Assembly: GCA_900315335.1 (NCBI GenBank)
Contig: OMYR01000044.1
Span: 1 to 46,443 of the forward strand
Length of the DNA: 46,443 nt
DNA from: an uncultured Bacteroidales bacterium
Lineage (GTDB): Bacteria; Bacteroidota; Bacteroidia; Bacteroidales; P3
Reading direction: 5' to 3'
Below are positions 8,267 to 17,116 of the stretch, one piece after another (position 1 is the stretch's first letter; each line of letters opens with the position of its first letter). Below the pieces are notes generated by a model. It was not told the DNA's origin and ran no database searches. It was given only the letters and a program-made list of their open reading frames with translations. The position numbers and the translations under genes are program-made.

Positions 8267-9181
8267 TTAACGTCTATATACATTCATATTATGAACCTTG
8301 CTGCTCCAAGGAGAGTAACGTTTTTCAACTTTTACTATCGTAAGGACAGTATTCTCCTCGTCGTGCAACTCATCGTTATACAAATGTATTGCTGCCGATA
8401 TTGCTGCCAAAGATTCTCCCGAAAGATTTCCACCGGCCTTAAATTCTTGTGCAATTTCTTTTCTTTCTTGTTTATTTGTAACAGTTGCTTTTGACTTCTT
8501 GCTTTGTGCAGCATGCAATGCACGAGCAAATCCCATAAGAACGATAGATATCACCACCAAAGCAAAAAATACCGTTCCCATTGCAATAACAGTCAAACCG
8601 ACACCGAAAGAATCGTGTTTGGCTATTTCTTCGGATTTCTTAGGCACATTATAAAGCATATAAGCGGCTCTATCCGTTGATACAGTGTCAATCTTAATGT
8701 TTGCAAAACCATACGAACAATCAATATTGAATACATTGTATCCCGAAGCACTTGCTCCTGCAATATACAAACGTCTTGTCTGTTCATCGTATGAGAATGC
8801 CGAAGCAGAACCTGCAAACTTAGGAGAAGTATAGATACTGTTGCCGTTTATGTCTGTGATTTCAAAATAACAAGAATCACGATTGGAAGCCAAAAACATT
8901 ACCTTTTGTTCATAAATGGCAACACTCATCGGACGATAAATAAATTGCTTATCGTGGCGACCTCTAATATTATCGACTTGGATGGATTTTGCAACCTCAT
9001 AACCGTCCGCAGTTCTTTTAAGTATGGCAATCATATTTTCGGGTTCGTTTATAACTGCCATTGTCTGCGTTTTGTTATCCACTGCAAAAGATTGTGGGAT
9101 AAGCGGGTCAGTTTGTGCAAAAGCACTTCCACTTATCAACACAAAGCATATTGCAATGAATTGTTTTATTCTTTTATTCAT
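8267..9181 (-). CDS. OadG-like decarboxylase subunit with exported N-terminal domain
   Basis: It occupies the place of the small gamma/delta (OadG/MmdD) membrane subunit that assembles the decarboxylase. At 304 residues it is far larger than the roughly 80-120 residues of classical OadG. Residues 1-22 are a signal peptide (ending AFA-Q). Residues 23-188 form a beta-rich domain with propeller-like strands (QTMAVINEPENMIAIL, QTRRLYIAGAS). A single membrane span covers about 192-216. The cytosolic C-terminal segment (217-304) contains SGESLAAISAAIHLY and ends KVHNMNVYRR. The C-terminal span plus tail is the OadG-like part. It lies 12 bases after mmdA. The role of the outer domain is unknown. Confidence 0.75.
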   Translation of the reverse strand: MNKRIKQFIAICFVLISGSAFAQTDPLIPQSFAVDNKTQTMAVINEPENMIAILKRTADGYEVAKSIQVDNIRGRHDKQFIYRPMSVAIYEQKVMFLASNRDSCYFEITDINGNSIYTSPKFAGSASAFSYDEQTRRLYIAGASASGYNVFNIDCSYGFANIKIDTVSTDRAAYMLYNVPKKSEEIAKHDSFGVGLTVIAMGTVFFALVVISIVLMGFARALHAAQSKKSKATVTNKQERKEIAQEFKAGGNLSGESLAAISAAIHLYNDELHDEENTVLTIVKVEKRYSPWSSKVHNMNVYRR

Positions 9182-9193
9182 TTTATCAATGTA

Positions 9194-10753
9194 TTAAAGT
9201 GGAATATTATCATGTTTTTTCATAGGATTGCTATCCTTCTTCGTTGCCAAAGCCTGTAATGCACGAATAACGCGGAAACGAGTGTTTCGAGGCTCTATTA
9301 CATCGTCAATGTAGCCATATTTAGCCGCATTGTAAGGATTTGCAAATTTGTCGTTATATTCCTGCTCTTTTTCAGCAATGAATTTAGCCTTGGCTTCTTC
9401 GTCTTCCATTTTCTTCAATTCACTACCGTAAAGAATTGCAGCTGCTCCACTCGCACCCATAACTGCGATTTGTGCAGTAGGCCAAGCATAGTTTATATCG
9501 CCACGCAATTGTTTGCTGGACATAACGTCATGTGCTCCACCATAAGACTTTCTAAGAGTAACGGTAACTTTTGGAACTGTTGCCTCACCGTATGCGAACA
9601 ACATCTTTGCGCCATGCAAGATAATTCCGCCATATTCCTGACCTGTTCCAGGTAAGAATCCCGGTACATCGACAAATGTTATGATAGGAATATTGAAAGC
9701 ATCGCAGAAACGAACAAATCTTGCTCCTTTTCTTGAACCATTAATATCCAAAACGCCTGCCATAAAGTTTGGCTGATTAGCAACAATACCGACACTCATA
9801 CCATTCATGTGAGCAAAACCTACAACAACGTTTTTAGCAAAATTCTCATGAACTTCAAAGAACTCTCCATTATCCACAACAGCAGTTATAACGTCTTTTA
9901 CGTTGTATGGCTGGTTTGGATTTTCAGGTATTATGCTGTTAAGGGAATCTTCCAAACGGTCAATAGGGTCGTTGCAATCTACAACAGGGGCTTCTTCCAA
10001 ATTGTTAGAAGGTAAATAAGAGATAAGTTTTCTTATCTTCTGCAATCCTTCCTGTTCGTTTTCAACAACGAAATGAGCAACACCGCTCTTGGTTGAATGA
10101 ACATTTGCACCACCAAGGTTTGCCTCTGTAACGGTTTCTCCCGTAACGGTCTTAACAACCTTTGGTCCTGTAACGAACATATATGAATTTTCTTTATCCA
10201 TCATAATGAAGTCCGTCAAAGCAGGAGAATAAACAGCACCACCGGCACAAGGTCCGAAGATTGCACTAATCTGAGGTATAACACCACTTGCCAATATATT
10301 TCTTTCAAATATTTCTGCATAACCTGCAAGTGAATTAACACCTTCTTGAATACGTGCTCCACCAGAATCATTCAATCCGATGACAGGTGCTCCAACCTTC
10401 ATCGCTTGATCCATTACCTTGCATATTTTTTTTGCAAAACTCTCACTCAATGAACCTCCGAAAACCGTGAAGTCCTGAGAAAAAACATATACCAATCTGC
10501 CATCTATCGTGCCATATCCAGTAACAACACCATCAGAAAGAAACTCTTTCTTTTCCATACCGAAATTGGTACAACGATGAGTTACGAACATATCAAATTC
10601 TTCAAAACTTCCTTCGTCCAAGAGCAAATCAATTCTCTCTCTTGCCGTAAGTTTGCCTTTTGAGTGTTGAGACTCTATTCTTTTCTCTCCGCCACCTAAT
10701 TTGGCTTTTACTCTAAGGTCTAACAACTCTTTTATTTTTTCTTCAAATGCCAT
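9194..10753 (-). CDS. mmdA: Methylmalonyl-CoA decarboxylase alpha subunit (carboxyltransferase)
   Basis: Transfers the carboxyl group of methylmalonyl-CoA to biotin, releasing propionyl-CoA. The 519 residues match the acyl-CoA carboxyltransferase family (MmdA/PccB). Features visible are the N-terminal [19 protein letters not shown], the first oxyanion-hole region [27 protein letters not shown], and the second-domain motif [14 protein letters not shown] followed by [17 protein letters not shown]. By sequence alone it could also be a propionyl-CoA carboxylase beta subunit. The adjacent OadB-type sodium pump and biotin carrier, and the absence of a biotin carboxylase gene, make the decarboxylase the better call. 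It lies 17 bases after mce. Confidence 0.93.
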   Translation of the reverse strand: MAFEEKIKELLDLRVKAKLGGGEKRIESQHSKGKLTARERIDLLLDEGSFEEFDMFVTHRCTNFGMEKKEFLSDGVVTGYGTIDGRLVYVFSQDFTVFGGSLSESFAKKICKVMDQAMKVGAPVIGLNDSGGARIQEGVNSLAGYAEIFERNILASGVIPQISAIFGPCAGGAVYSPALTDFIMMDKENSYMFVTGPKVVKTVTGETVTEANLGGANVHSTKSGVAHFVVENEQEGLQKIRKLISYLPSNNLEEAPVVDCNDPIDRLEDSLNSIIPENPNQPYNVKDVITAVVDNGEFFEVHENFAKNVVVGFAHMNGMSVGIVANQPNFMAGVLDINGSRKGARFVRFCDAFNIPIITFVDVPGFLPGTGQEYGGIILHGAKMLFAYGEATVPKVTVTLRKSYGGAHDVMSSKQLRGDINYAWPTAQIAVMGASGAAAILYGSELKKMEDEEAKAKFIAEKEQEYNDKFANPYNAAKYGYIDDVIEPRNTRFRVIRALQALATKKDSNPMKKHDNIPL

Positions 10754-10770
10754 AGTGATATTTGTTTTTT

Positions 10771-11175
10771 TTATTTTTTACAACAAAATTCAGTTAAAAC
10801 ACCAAGTGTTGATTTAGGGTGTAAAAAGCCTATCATCAATTCTTCTGCACCTTTTCTGGAATGTTCGTCAATCAAACGAACACCTTTTTCTTTTGCTTCA
10901 TTCAATGCTTGATCTGTATCTTCCATTGCAAAAGCTATATGATGTACGCCGGGACCTTTTTTCTCTATGAATTTAGCGATAGGGCTGTCCTCACTTGTTG
11001 CTTCCAACAATTCTATTTTTACTTCTCCGATTTTCAAAAAAGCAGTTTTTACTTTTTGGTCTGCTACTTCTTCTATATTGTAGCATTTCAATCCGATAAC
11101 GTTTTCCCAATACTCAATAGCTGCTTGTAAATTTTCAACAGCTATACCGATGTGTTCAATGTGTGTAGGTTTCAT
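10771..11175 (-). CDS. mce: Methylmalonyl-CoA epimerase
   Basis: Interconverts (R)- and (S)-methylmalonyl-CoA, linking methylmalonyl-CoA mutase to the decarboxylase. The protein has 134 residues and a VOC/glyoxalase fold. Likely metal ligands are His8 (HIEHIGIAV), Glu55 (KIELLE), His78/79 (GVHHIAF) and Glu129 (LTEF), in the order expected for the family. It is the first gene of the five-gene operon mce, mmdA, OadG-like, mmdC, mmdB. A clear -7 box was not found in the 150-base upstream gap, which contains copy C of the dispersed repeat. Confidence 0.94.
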   Translation of the reverse strand: MKPTHIEHIGIAVENLQAAIEYWENVIGLKCYNIEEVADQKVKTAFLKIGEVKIELLEATSEDSPIAKFIEKKGPGVHHIAFAMEDTDQALNEAKEKGVRLIDEHSRKGAEELMIGFLHPKSTLGVLTEFCCKK

Positions 11176-11246
11176 CTTTTCTTTTTAATTTAATTGTTTT
11201 TTATATTTATTTCTTATCGTTCTATCAATATACGATAGTATTTTAT

Positions 11247-11306
11247 TAATCACTCACACTAATTTACTAATGTTTAATACTAATTAAATAGTGTTTAACA
11301 CTATTT
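11247..11306 (+). repeat. Dispersed intergenic repeat, copy C
   Basis: TAATCACTCACA (11247-11258) is identical to the start of copy B. The TAGTG box starts at 11289, 42 bases later, exactly as in copies A and B. Here the second box forms the near-perfect palindrome TAGTGTTTAACACTA (11289-11303). By direct comparison 27 of the last 40 positions match copy B. It lies in the gap between the DUF4837 gene and mce, upstream of the methylmalonyl-CoA decarboxylase operon. Confidence 0.6.
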
Positions 11307-11326
11307 TGTCAAAAAGCCTTATTTTT

Positions 11327-12346
11327 TTATTTCACCTCTCTATTCAAACCATAGACAATAGATTCCAACTGCATAAGTAAATCACGTTTGGATTTCTTAG
11401 GCGAGTACAAAAAACAATCTATCATAACAAAATCTTTGGTCGTAGGATTTTGGAAGACGTAATTAACAAAAGGACCTCCCATAAAATCCCCGAACAAACG
11501 CCAAAGCCCTCGGTTTTCAATCATAACTATACCATTGATTTTAACAGTATCGGTTGAAATATCAAAATGTTTTTCCTCCGTCCCCATATATGAACCCTCC
11601 GCCGGACCCGGTATATATTTTTTTGCGATTTGATTTCTTATGTCTATGATTTTACTTTTATCGAACAAATTCTGAGAAGTAAATGGCATTTTGTATATCA
11701 TAACATTGTAACTTTCATTCTTGGTCTCCTTGCGTAGCCAAAAAAAGTCGTCTGTTTGTTTTGCCAAATAAAAATCGTTGGATATAGGTAGTTTTATATC
11801 GAAAGTTTTTTGAATTTTCTTAACAACCTCAACATTTTCATCACGTTTGTAAGCATTGAAAATCCTATCGTGTTCGTTTTTGTAATATTGGTATTTTATG
11901 GTAGGGTAAAAACGGGTAAGGATTGCAAACAAGGAGTCTCTGTTATCCACCATAAGTTTATAGATTGCTTGCGGATAAACACGCTTATTTATCTCTTGAT
12001 ACATTTGGTTCGGATTGCCAGCCTTCATATCGATAATCAAAATATTTCTATGCTTTTGCAACATTTCCGAATTGACATATCCTTCGGTTCGCAAGTGTAT
12101 AACGTCAAACAAAGGTTCGTTTTGATTTAACCCTTTCTGTGTTTTTTGAAAATTAAATAATATGGAATCTTTCAAATCGCCTTTATACAATTCGTCCGGG
12201 GCAACCACCAACATCTCCAACGTCTTTCCGCTTGAAGAAGGGAGACCTTGTGTAAGTTTTTCCTTTGTCGATAATTCTTTTCCGCAACCTGCAAACAATA
12301 TACTGCAAAGTACAATCGCAGAAAAACAATTTAATATCCTTGCCAT
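11327..12346 (-). CDS. DUF4837-family lipoprotein
   Basis: A 339-residue predicted lipoprotein. The N-terminal hydrophobic stretch ends at ILFAGC, so lipidation is expected at about Cys21. The body resembles the Bacteroidota DUF4837 family, whose function is unknown. Visible features are the N-terminal GKTLEMLVVAPDELYKG, a central RRDENVEVVKKIQKTFDIKLP-like helix region, FFWLRKETKNESYNVMIY, and PGPAEGSYMGTEEKHFDIS toward the C-terminus. It has its own TAAATTTG box upstream. The gene is not tied functionally to its neighbours mce and sulP. The family call comes from recognised sequence style, not from a search. Confidence 0.75.
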   Translation of the reverse strand: MARILNCFSAIVLCSILFAGCGKELSTKEKLTQGLPSSSGKTLEMLVVAPDELYKGDLKDSILFNFQKTQKGLNQNEPLFDVIHLRTEGYVNSEMLQKHRNILIIDMKAGNPNQMYQEINKRVYPQAIYKLMVDNRDSLFAILTRFYPTIKYQYYKNEHDRIFNAYKRDENVEVVKKIQKTFDIKLPISNDFYLAKQTDDFFWLRKETKNESYNVMIYKMPFTSQNLFDKSKIIDIRNQIAKKYIPGPAEGSYMGTEEKHFDISTDTVKINGIVMIENRGLWRLFGDFMGGPFVNYVFQNPTTKDFVMIDCFLYSPKKSKRDLLMQLESIVYGLNREVK

Positions 12347-12371
12347 ACCCTATCACTTAAAAATCAGGCTG

Positions 12372-12379
12372 CAAATTTA
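12372..12379 (-). promoter_or_regulatory. -7 box of the DUF4837 gene promoter
   Basis: TAAATTTG followed by CAG on the minus strand, about 26 bases before the ATG at 12346. It matches TAnnTTTG. No TTTG element was found at the usual distance. Confidence 0.55.
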
Positions 12380-12506
12380 CAGTTTTTTTCGTAAAAAACC
12401 TCGATTTATCTATTTTTATTTGTTTTCAAACGCAAAAAATACAAATCAAAAGTTTGTTTTCAACTGTAAATATGCAACCTTTTGTTTATGTTTGACTATC
12501 GAACAA

Positions 12507-14207
12507 TCAGAAATCCATAGTCTTCAAAAATTCTGTACAATCCTCAAAAGTTTTGAATGTATGGTTTTCAGGAATTGTATCAGGTATCAAATTCATAGAT
12601 GTAAGCATATACAAAGGTTGTGGCTGAATTATGGTCATAAGTACCATTATGCCTCTATCTTGTAAATCCTTAACAGCCGTCTCCATTGCGTACAATCCGG
12701 ATTGATCCATAAAATTAACCAATCGCATACGGATAATAACGACTTTAACATTATCTGGAACATCGTGCATCACCTCTTGAAAACGTGTAATAGAACCAAA
12801 GAAAATAGGACCATTCAATCGTTGGATATATATCTTGTGTTTAATCGTTTCAGGTATTCCGCCCTCATCTTGCCAAGGAGACTCTTTATCGAAATGTGTC
12901 ATCTCCGAAGAAGAATACGAACCTTCAACCAAATCACCCGCACGTTTCATAAACAATACACATGCTATAACCATTCCAATACCTACGGCTGTCAATAAAT
13001 CAACGAAAACAGTAACGACAAACACCACAATAAGCACAACTGCATCGGCTCTCGGAATTTTAGGCAAATCTTTAAAACCTTTGAAATCTATTATTCCCCA
13101 ACCTACGGTTATCAAAATACCTGCAAGAACCGATAACGGAACATATCTAACCAATGCTCCCAATCCCAACAACACCGCCAACAAGAACATAGCGTGTATC
13201 ATACCGCTTAACTGACTTCTTCCGCCGCTTTTAACATTGACAACTGTTCTCATGGTTGCTCCCGCACCGGGTAGTCCGCAAAACAAACTTGCCATAACAT
13301 TACCAATACCTTGACCCATTAATTCTTTATTGCTATTATGCTTGGTTTTGGTTATATTATCCGCAACAACAGATGTAAGCAATGTGTCTATACTTCCCAA
13401 TCCTGCAAGGGTAAGTCCAGGTATTATTGCACTTTTAAGTATCAAGCCCCAATCCAAACCTGCAAGTTCAATACCTTCTTTTGCAAACAAAGGCATAGGA
13501 AGTCCCGACGGAATTGTGCCAATTGTAAGGCTTTCATCTATTCCCCAGATAACGGCAACGATTGTTACAACAATCATTGCAACAAGTGTCGAAGGCAATT
13601 TTTTTGTAATCTTCGGAAACAAGGCTATTATTAATATTGTTGCAACTCCCAATATCAATGCCGTAACGGATATTCCTTGTGCGACCGCACTTGGAAGATT
13701 AACAATCAAATCCAACATACTTCCCGAAGATTTCAATCCTAATAACGGATATATTTGTTGCAAAATTATGATTACACCTATTCCGCTCATAAATCCCGAC
13801 AACACAGGATAAGGAATATATCTTACATATTTACCTATTTTAATCACTCCGAAAAGTATTTGGAACAATCCGCAGAATACTCCTGCCAACGACATGGATA
13901 TTAAAGCCGTTGAAATACTTCCATTACTTGCTGCATAGGCTCCACTGACTATTGTTGCACTCACCACCGTCATCGGACCAGTCGGACCTGAAATTTGAGA
14001 ATGAGTTCCTCCAAACATAGAAGCAAAGAACCCTAAAAACGTTGCTCCTACCAAACCTGCCAATGCTCCAATAGACGCAGCCGACGAATCATTTATCCCG
14101 CTAAAAGCTTGTATTCCGAATGCCAAAGCCAATGGTAAAGCGACAACTCCGGCTGTAATTCCTCCGAAAATATCACCTTTCAAATTTTTAATTTCAAAAA
14201 ACTTCAT
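12507..14207 (-). CDS. SulP-family anion transporter with STAS domain
   Basis: Inner-membrane anion permease of the SLC26/SulP family, 566 residues. The membrane domain (about 1-430) starts with FGGITAGVVALPLALAFGI and includes the conserved GGTHSQISGPTGPMTVV. The central GLPGAGATMRTVVNVKSGGRS segment is broken by glycines, as expected. The cytosolic STAS domain (about 455-566) contains GPIFFGSI and FMDQSGLYAME, the region of the regulatory phospho-site in anti-sigma antagonists. Bacterial members carry sulfate, bicarbonate, C4-dicarboxylates or other anions; the substrate cannot be read from the sequence. The gene is monocistronic with a TAATTTTG box, divergent from the subtilisin-like gene. 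Confidence 0.9.
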   Translation of the reverse strand: MKFFEIKNLKGDIFGGITAGVVALPLALAFGIQAFSGINDSSAASIGALAGLVGATFLGFFASMFGGTHSQISGPTGPMTVVSATIVSGAYAASNGSISTALISMSLAGVFCGLFQILFGVIKIGKYVRYIPYPVLSGFMSGIGVIIILQQIYPLLGLKSSGSMLDLIVNLPSAVAQGISVTALILGVATILIIALFPKITKKLPSTLVAMIVVTIVAVIWGIDESLTIGTIPSGLPMPLFAKEGIELAGLDWGLILKSAIIPGLTLAGLGSIDTLLTSVVADNITKTKHNSNKELMGQGIGNVMASLFCGLPGAGATMRTVVNVKSGGRSQLSGMIHAMFLLAVLLGLGALVRYVPLSVLAGILITVGWGIIDFKGFKDLPKIPRADAVVLIVVFVVTVFVDLLTAVGIGMVIACVLFMKRAGDLVEGSYSSSEMTHFDKESPWQDEGGIPETIKHKIYIQRLNGPIFFGSITRFQEVMHDVPDNVKVVIIRMRLVNFMDQSGLYAMETAVKDLQDRGIMVLMTIIQPQPLYMLTSMNLIPDTIPENHTFKTFEDCTEFLKTMDF

Positions 14208-14293
14208 AAACTCTTTTATTATTATTTGTATTTAATGCAATGTCAAGAAAGCAAAGAATATTTTCCTATCCTTAGGCTCAAAAAATAAGTTTG

Positions 14294-14301
14294 CAAAATT
14301 A
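14294..14301 (-). promoter_or_regulatory. -7 box of the SulP gene promoter
   Basis: TAATTTTG followed by CAAA on the minus strand, about 87 bases before the SulP ATG. It fits the Bacteroidota -7 consensus. Confidence 0.5.
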
Positions 14302-14384
14302 CAAAATAATTCGATACCAATAAATATTTTCGTTTAAGTTCTGCTTTTATTTGATTTATAATCAAAAGTCTGAGAAATTATTCA

Positions 14385-14392
14385 TAACTTTG
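14385..14392 (+). promoter_or_regulatory. -7 box of the subtilisin-like protease promoter
   Basis: TAACTTTG followed by CAAC on the plus strand, 20 bases before the ATG at 14413. This implies a short leader. Confidence 0.6.
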
Positions 14393-14412
14393 CAACAAAA
14401 ATTTTATATACG

Positions 14413-16560
14413 ATGAAAAGACTTACTTCATTTATTTGTGCATTGTTTATTACGACTTTAATCAATGTTAATGCGCAATGTGTGGGAAGCGGTGTAAATA
14501 GTTTCCTTAGTAATCAAAACAATACCAAAGCAATCAAAGGTGCTTTCTCTGAGCGTTACTGCACCGAGACAATTAATGGCAAGCAATACATTTTATTGCT
14601 TATGAGAGTTGATAAGGATTGTAATTTGGACTTTCTTGACAAATACGACCATATTCTTTGCCAAAGAGTAGGCAGAATTGTAACTCTTAAACTGAATACA
14701 AAAGATTTACAAAAGTTTATTAAAGAAAAAGACATTATTGAAATCGAGACTTCACGCCCTATTAAAGGCGAGACCTTGCGTTATGCAACCAAAGATTTTG
14801 GTGCAAAAGAGGTTTGGGAAGGCAAAGACCTTGCAGGGGCTTATACAGGAAAAGACGTGATAATAGGTGTAGCCGATTGGGGAATAGACTACACCCACCC
14901 TACTTTTTATGACACTACGGGAACGCACTATCGTATCCTTGCCGCTTGGGATCAATGGAGAAAAGATGGCAATGCTCCCGAGGGCTTTGACTATGGAACT
15001 TTGCTTGAAGGTGAAGAAGAACTGATATCGGCAGGATGTGATACCAACAATATGTATGATATAGGATTTCACTCCACTCACGTAGGCGGTATTGCTGCCG
15101 GCAGTGGTTACAACACTATATATAAAGGTGTAGCATGGGAAGCAAACCTGATTTTCTGTACATGGATTTGCGACGAATTGCATTATATGGACGCTTGCGT
15201 ATGGATGCGCGATTATGCAAAAGCATTAGGTAAACGTCTTGTTATTAACAACTCTTGGGGAGTATATAATTTCGGAACAATGGACGGCACAAGCATAATA
15301 GACGAATTTATTAACACGATGTCCGAAGAAGACAGCGTTATTTTTGTTGTAAGTGCCGGCAATAACGGAGATAGTCCTTTTCACGTAAAAGCAGACTTTA
15401 ACGAAAATCCTAATGACACCCTTAGAACATGTATTGAGTTCAATTATCCACGTCCTTACACTGAGGATTATTGGGGACAAGCAATAACGATGCAAAGCGA
15501 AAATTCTCAAATATTTTCTTCAAAGATAGAGTTTTATGATTATTCTTGGCACAAAATGGGTGAGACTCCTGTTTTAGTTTCTGACGGTTCAACAATACCC
15601 GAAGACGTGTTTTTAACTTCTAATGGCGACAGCATCATTTATCGTGCATCTTCTCGCTACCCGACTTACCAAAAACCAATAATTGATTGGGAAATTCGTC
15701 AGAGTGATTCAACCACAAAATACTTTATGGTTTTGGCTATAACAGCAGAGCAAGGCGTTGTTCATGCTTGGAACTTAAACAAATTGGCTAAGGCTGTCGG
15801 CAATACTGGATTTGCATTCAAGGCTTCTCAAAACGGATTTCTTCAAGGCGACAACCAATATGGAGTAAGCGAACCGTCTTTATCCGAAAGTTGTATCTCC
15901 GTTGCCGCTCATCAATACAGACTTACTCAATGGCAAGCTAAGATAGCCGATTTTTCTTCGAGAGGTCCTAATATGACACAATATTACAAACCGGAGGTTT
16001 CCGCCCCCGGTTATAGTATCGTCTCATCCGTGTCTTCTTTTTCAGACAAATCGCCTAAACCAACCGAAACAACAACTTTCAACGGCAAAGAATACGCTTT
16101 CGGAACAGCGAGCGGAACATCTATGTCTGGCCCTATGGTGGCAGGTTGTGTGGCTTTGATTTTGCAAGCAAACCCAAATCTTTCTTCACAAGAGATAAAA
16201 GATATTATCTTTCAATCAACAAAAACAGATAAATTCACAGGCGAATGTCCTAACGACACTTGGGGTTACGGAAAGATAAATGTATATGAAGCAATAAAAT
16301 TGGCAGAAAAGAAAGTCGGATTGGTCAGCAACGAACAAGGAACTATCAATGTTTTTCCAAACCCTGCAAAAGATATTCTTTACATAGAAGGATTGGAAAA
16401 CAACGCCTTGATTCAAGTTTATGACCTAAACGGAAAGAAACTTATCGAAAAAAACATCAATGGCGAGACATTGGATGTAAAATCTCTTACTTCGGGAGTC
16501 TATATTCTAAATATCAATAATTTTGACAAGACAGAAACGTTAAAGTTTATAAAAAAATAA
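14413..16560 (+). CDS. Secreted subtilisin-like (S8) serine protease with type IX sorting domain
   Basis: A 715-residue exported protease. Residues 1-21 are a signal peptide (ending NVNA-Q). The S8 catalytic triad is recognisable: Asp155 in GVADWGIDYTHP, His223 in HSTHVGGIAAG and Ser570 in GTASGTSMSGP. The oxyanion asparagine is Asn317 in VVSAGNNG. A region of about 200 residues lies between Asn317 and the Ser block, longer than in minimal subtilisins. The tail (about 640-715, NVFPNPAKDILYIEG, ending ETLKFIKK) is a Por secretion signal. It should direct the protein through the type IX system to the cell surface or medium. Asp-Trp-Gly and His-Ser-Thr-His replace the commoner Asp-Thr-Gly and His-Gly-Thr-His, but catalytic residues are kept. 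Confidence 0.93.
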   Translation: MKRLTSFICALFITTLINVNAQCVGSGVNSFLSNQNNTKAIKGAFSERYCTETINGKQYILLLMRVDKDCNLDFLDKYDHILCQRVGRIVTLKLNTKDLQKFIKEKDIIEIETSRPIKGETLRYATKDFGAKEVWEGKDLAGAYTGKDVIIGVADWGIDYTHPTFYDTTGTHYRILAAWDQWRKDGNAPEGFDYGTLLEGEEELISAGCDTNNMYDIGFHSTHVGGIAAGSGYNTIYKGVAWEANLIFCTWICDELHYMDACVWMRDYAKALGKRLVINNSWGVYNFGTMDGTSIIDEFINTMSEEDSVIFVVSAGNNGDSPFHVKADFNENPNDTLRTCIEFNYPRPYTEDYWGQAITMQSENSQIFSSKIEFYDYSWHKMGETPVLVSDGSTIPEDVFLTSNGDSIIYRASSRYPTYQKPIIDWEIRQSDSTTKYFMVLAITAEQGVVHAWNLNKLAKAVGNTGFAFKASQNGFLQGDNQYGVSEPSLSESCISVAAHQYRLTQWQAKIADFSSRGPNMTQYYKPEVSAPGYSIVSSVSSFSDKSPKPTETTTFNGKEYAFGTASGTSMSGPMVAGCVALILQANPNLSSQEIKDIIFQSTKTDKFTGECPNDTWGYGKINVYEAIKLAEKKVGLVSNEQGTINVFPNPAKDILYIEGLENNALIQVYDLNGKKLIEKNINGETLDVKSLTSGVYILNINNFDKTETLKFIKK

Positions 16561-16580
16561 AAATAATTTCATTATTTATA

Positions 16581-16610
16581 TTTGCAGTTGCTAAAATTAT
16601 TGTAATTTTG
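16581..16610 (+). promoter_or_regulatory. Promoter of gcvH
   Basis: TTTG (16581-16584), an 18-base spacer and TAATTTTG (16603-16610) together match the two-part Bacteroidota promoter. The start codon follows about 38 bases later. This is one of the two best promoters in the window. Confidence 0.7.
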
Positions 16611-16648
16611 AAACTTGAAATTTTATAACAATATAAAAATATAAAACG

Positions 16649-17029
16649 ATGAACATTCCACAGAATTTAAGGTATTCAGATGACCACGAATGGTTAAGAA
16701 TTGAGGGCGACGAAGCCTATATTGGTATTACAGACTTTGCTCAACACGAACTTGGCGATATAGTTTATGTTGATGTAGATTGTGAAGGAGAAAAAATTGA
16801 AGCAGGTGAAGCTTTCGGTTCTATTGAAGCCGTAAAGACAGTTTCCGATTTATTGATGCCTGTTGCAGGTACAGTTTTGGAAATCAATGCTGCATTGGAA
16901 GACAACGCTGCTTGTATCAACAGCGACCCATACGGCGAAGGTTGGATTATCAAAATAAAGATGGACAACACTTCTGACGCTGATAACTTGAAAGATGCTG
17001 ATGCTTACAAAGCAATGTTAGGTCTTTAA
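16649..17029 (+). CDS. gcvH: Glycine cleavage system H protein
   Basis: Lipoyl carrier that moves the aminomethyl group between the P, T and L proteins of the glycine cleavage complex. The 126 residues match the family. The lipoylation motif is [12 protein letters not shown], with Lys63 as the attachment site. The N-terminal [26 protein letters not shown] and the C-terminal [11 protein letters not shown] are both conserved. It stands alone here: no gcvT, gcvP or lpd is in the window. It has a good two-part promoter and a strong terminator, so it is probably transcribed independently of the VanZ-like gene downstream. Confidence 0.96.
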   Translation: MNIPQNLRYSDDHEWLRIEGDEAYIGITDFAQHELGDIVYVDVDCEGEKIEAGEAFGSIEAVKTVSDLLMPVAGTVLEINAALEDNAACINSDPYGEGWIIKIKMDNTSDADNLKDADAYKAMLGL

Positions 17030-17047
17030 TCAATATCAACCAAAATC

Positions 17048-17087
17048 TAAGGCAGACGATTTTTCTTTTTGTCTGCCTTATTTTTTT
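17048..17087 (+). terminator. gcvH terminator
   Basis: TAAGGCAGAC (17048-17057) pairs with GTCTGCCTTA (17071-17080). Seven T follow directly on the plus strand. It ends about 30 bases before the VanZ-like ATG, so that gene must rely on readthrough or its own promoter. Confidence 0.88.
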
Positions 17088-17116
17088 CGCAATAATCAAA
17101 ACACGATTCCTGTTCA

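Noticed and set aside
13330-13812. Open frame of 160 codons opposite the SulP transporter gene
   Set aside because: Low-complexity Ile/Pro/Asn translation mirrors the hydrophobic codons of the transporter on the other strand.
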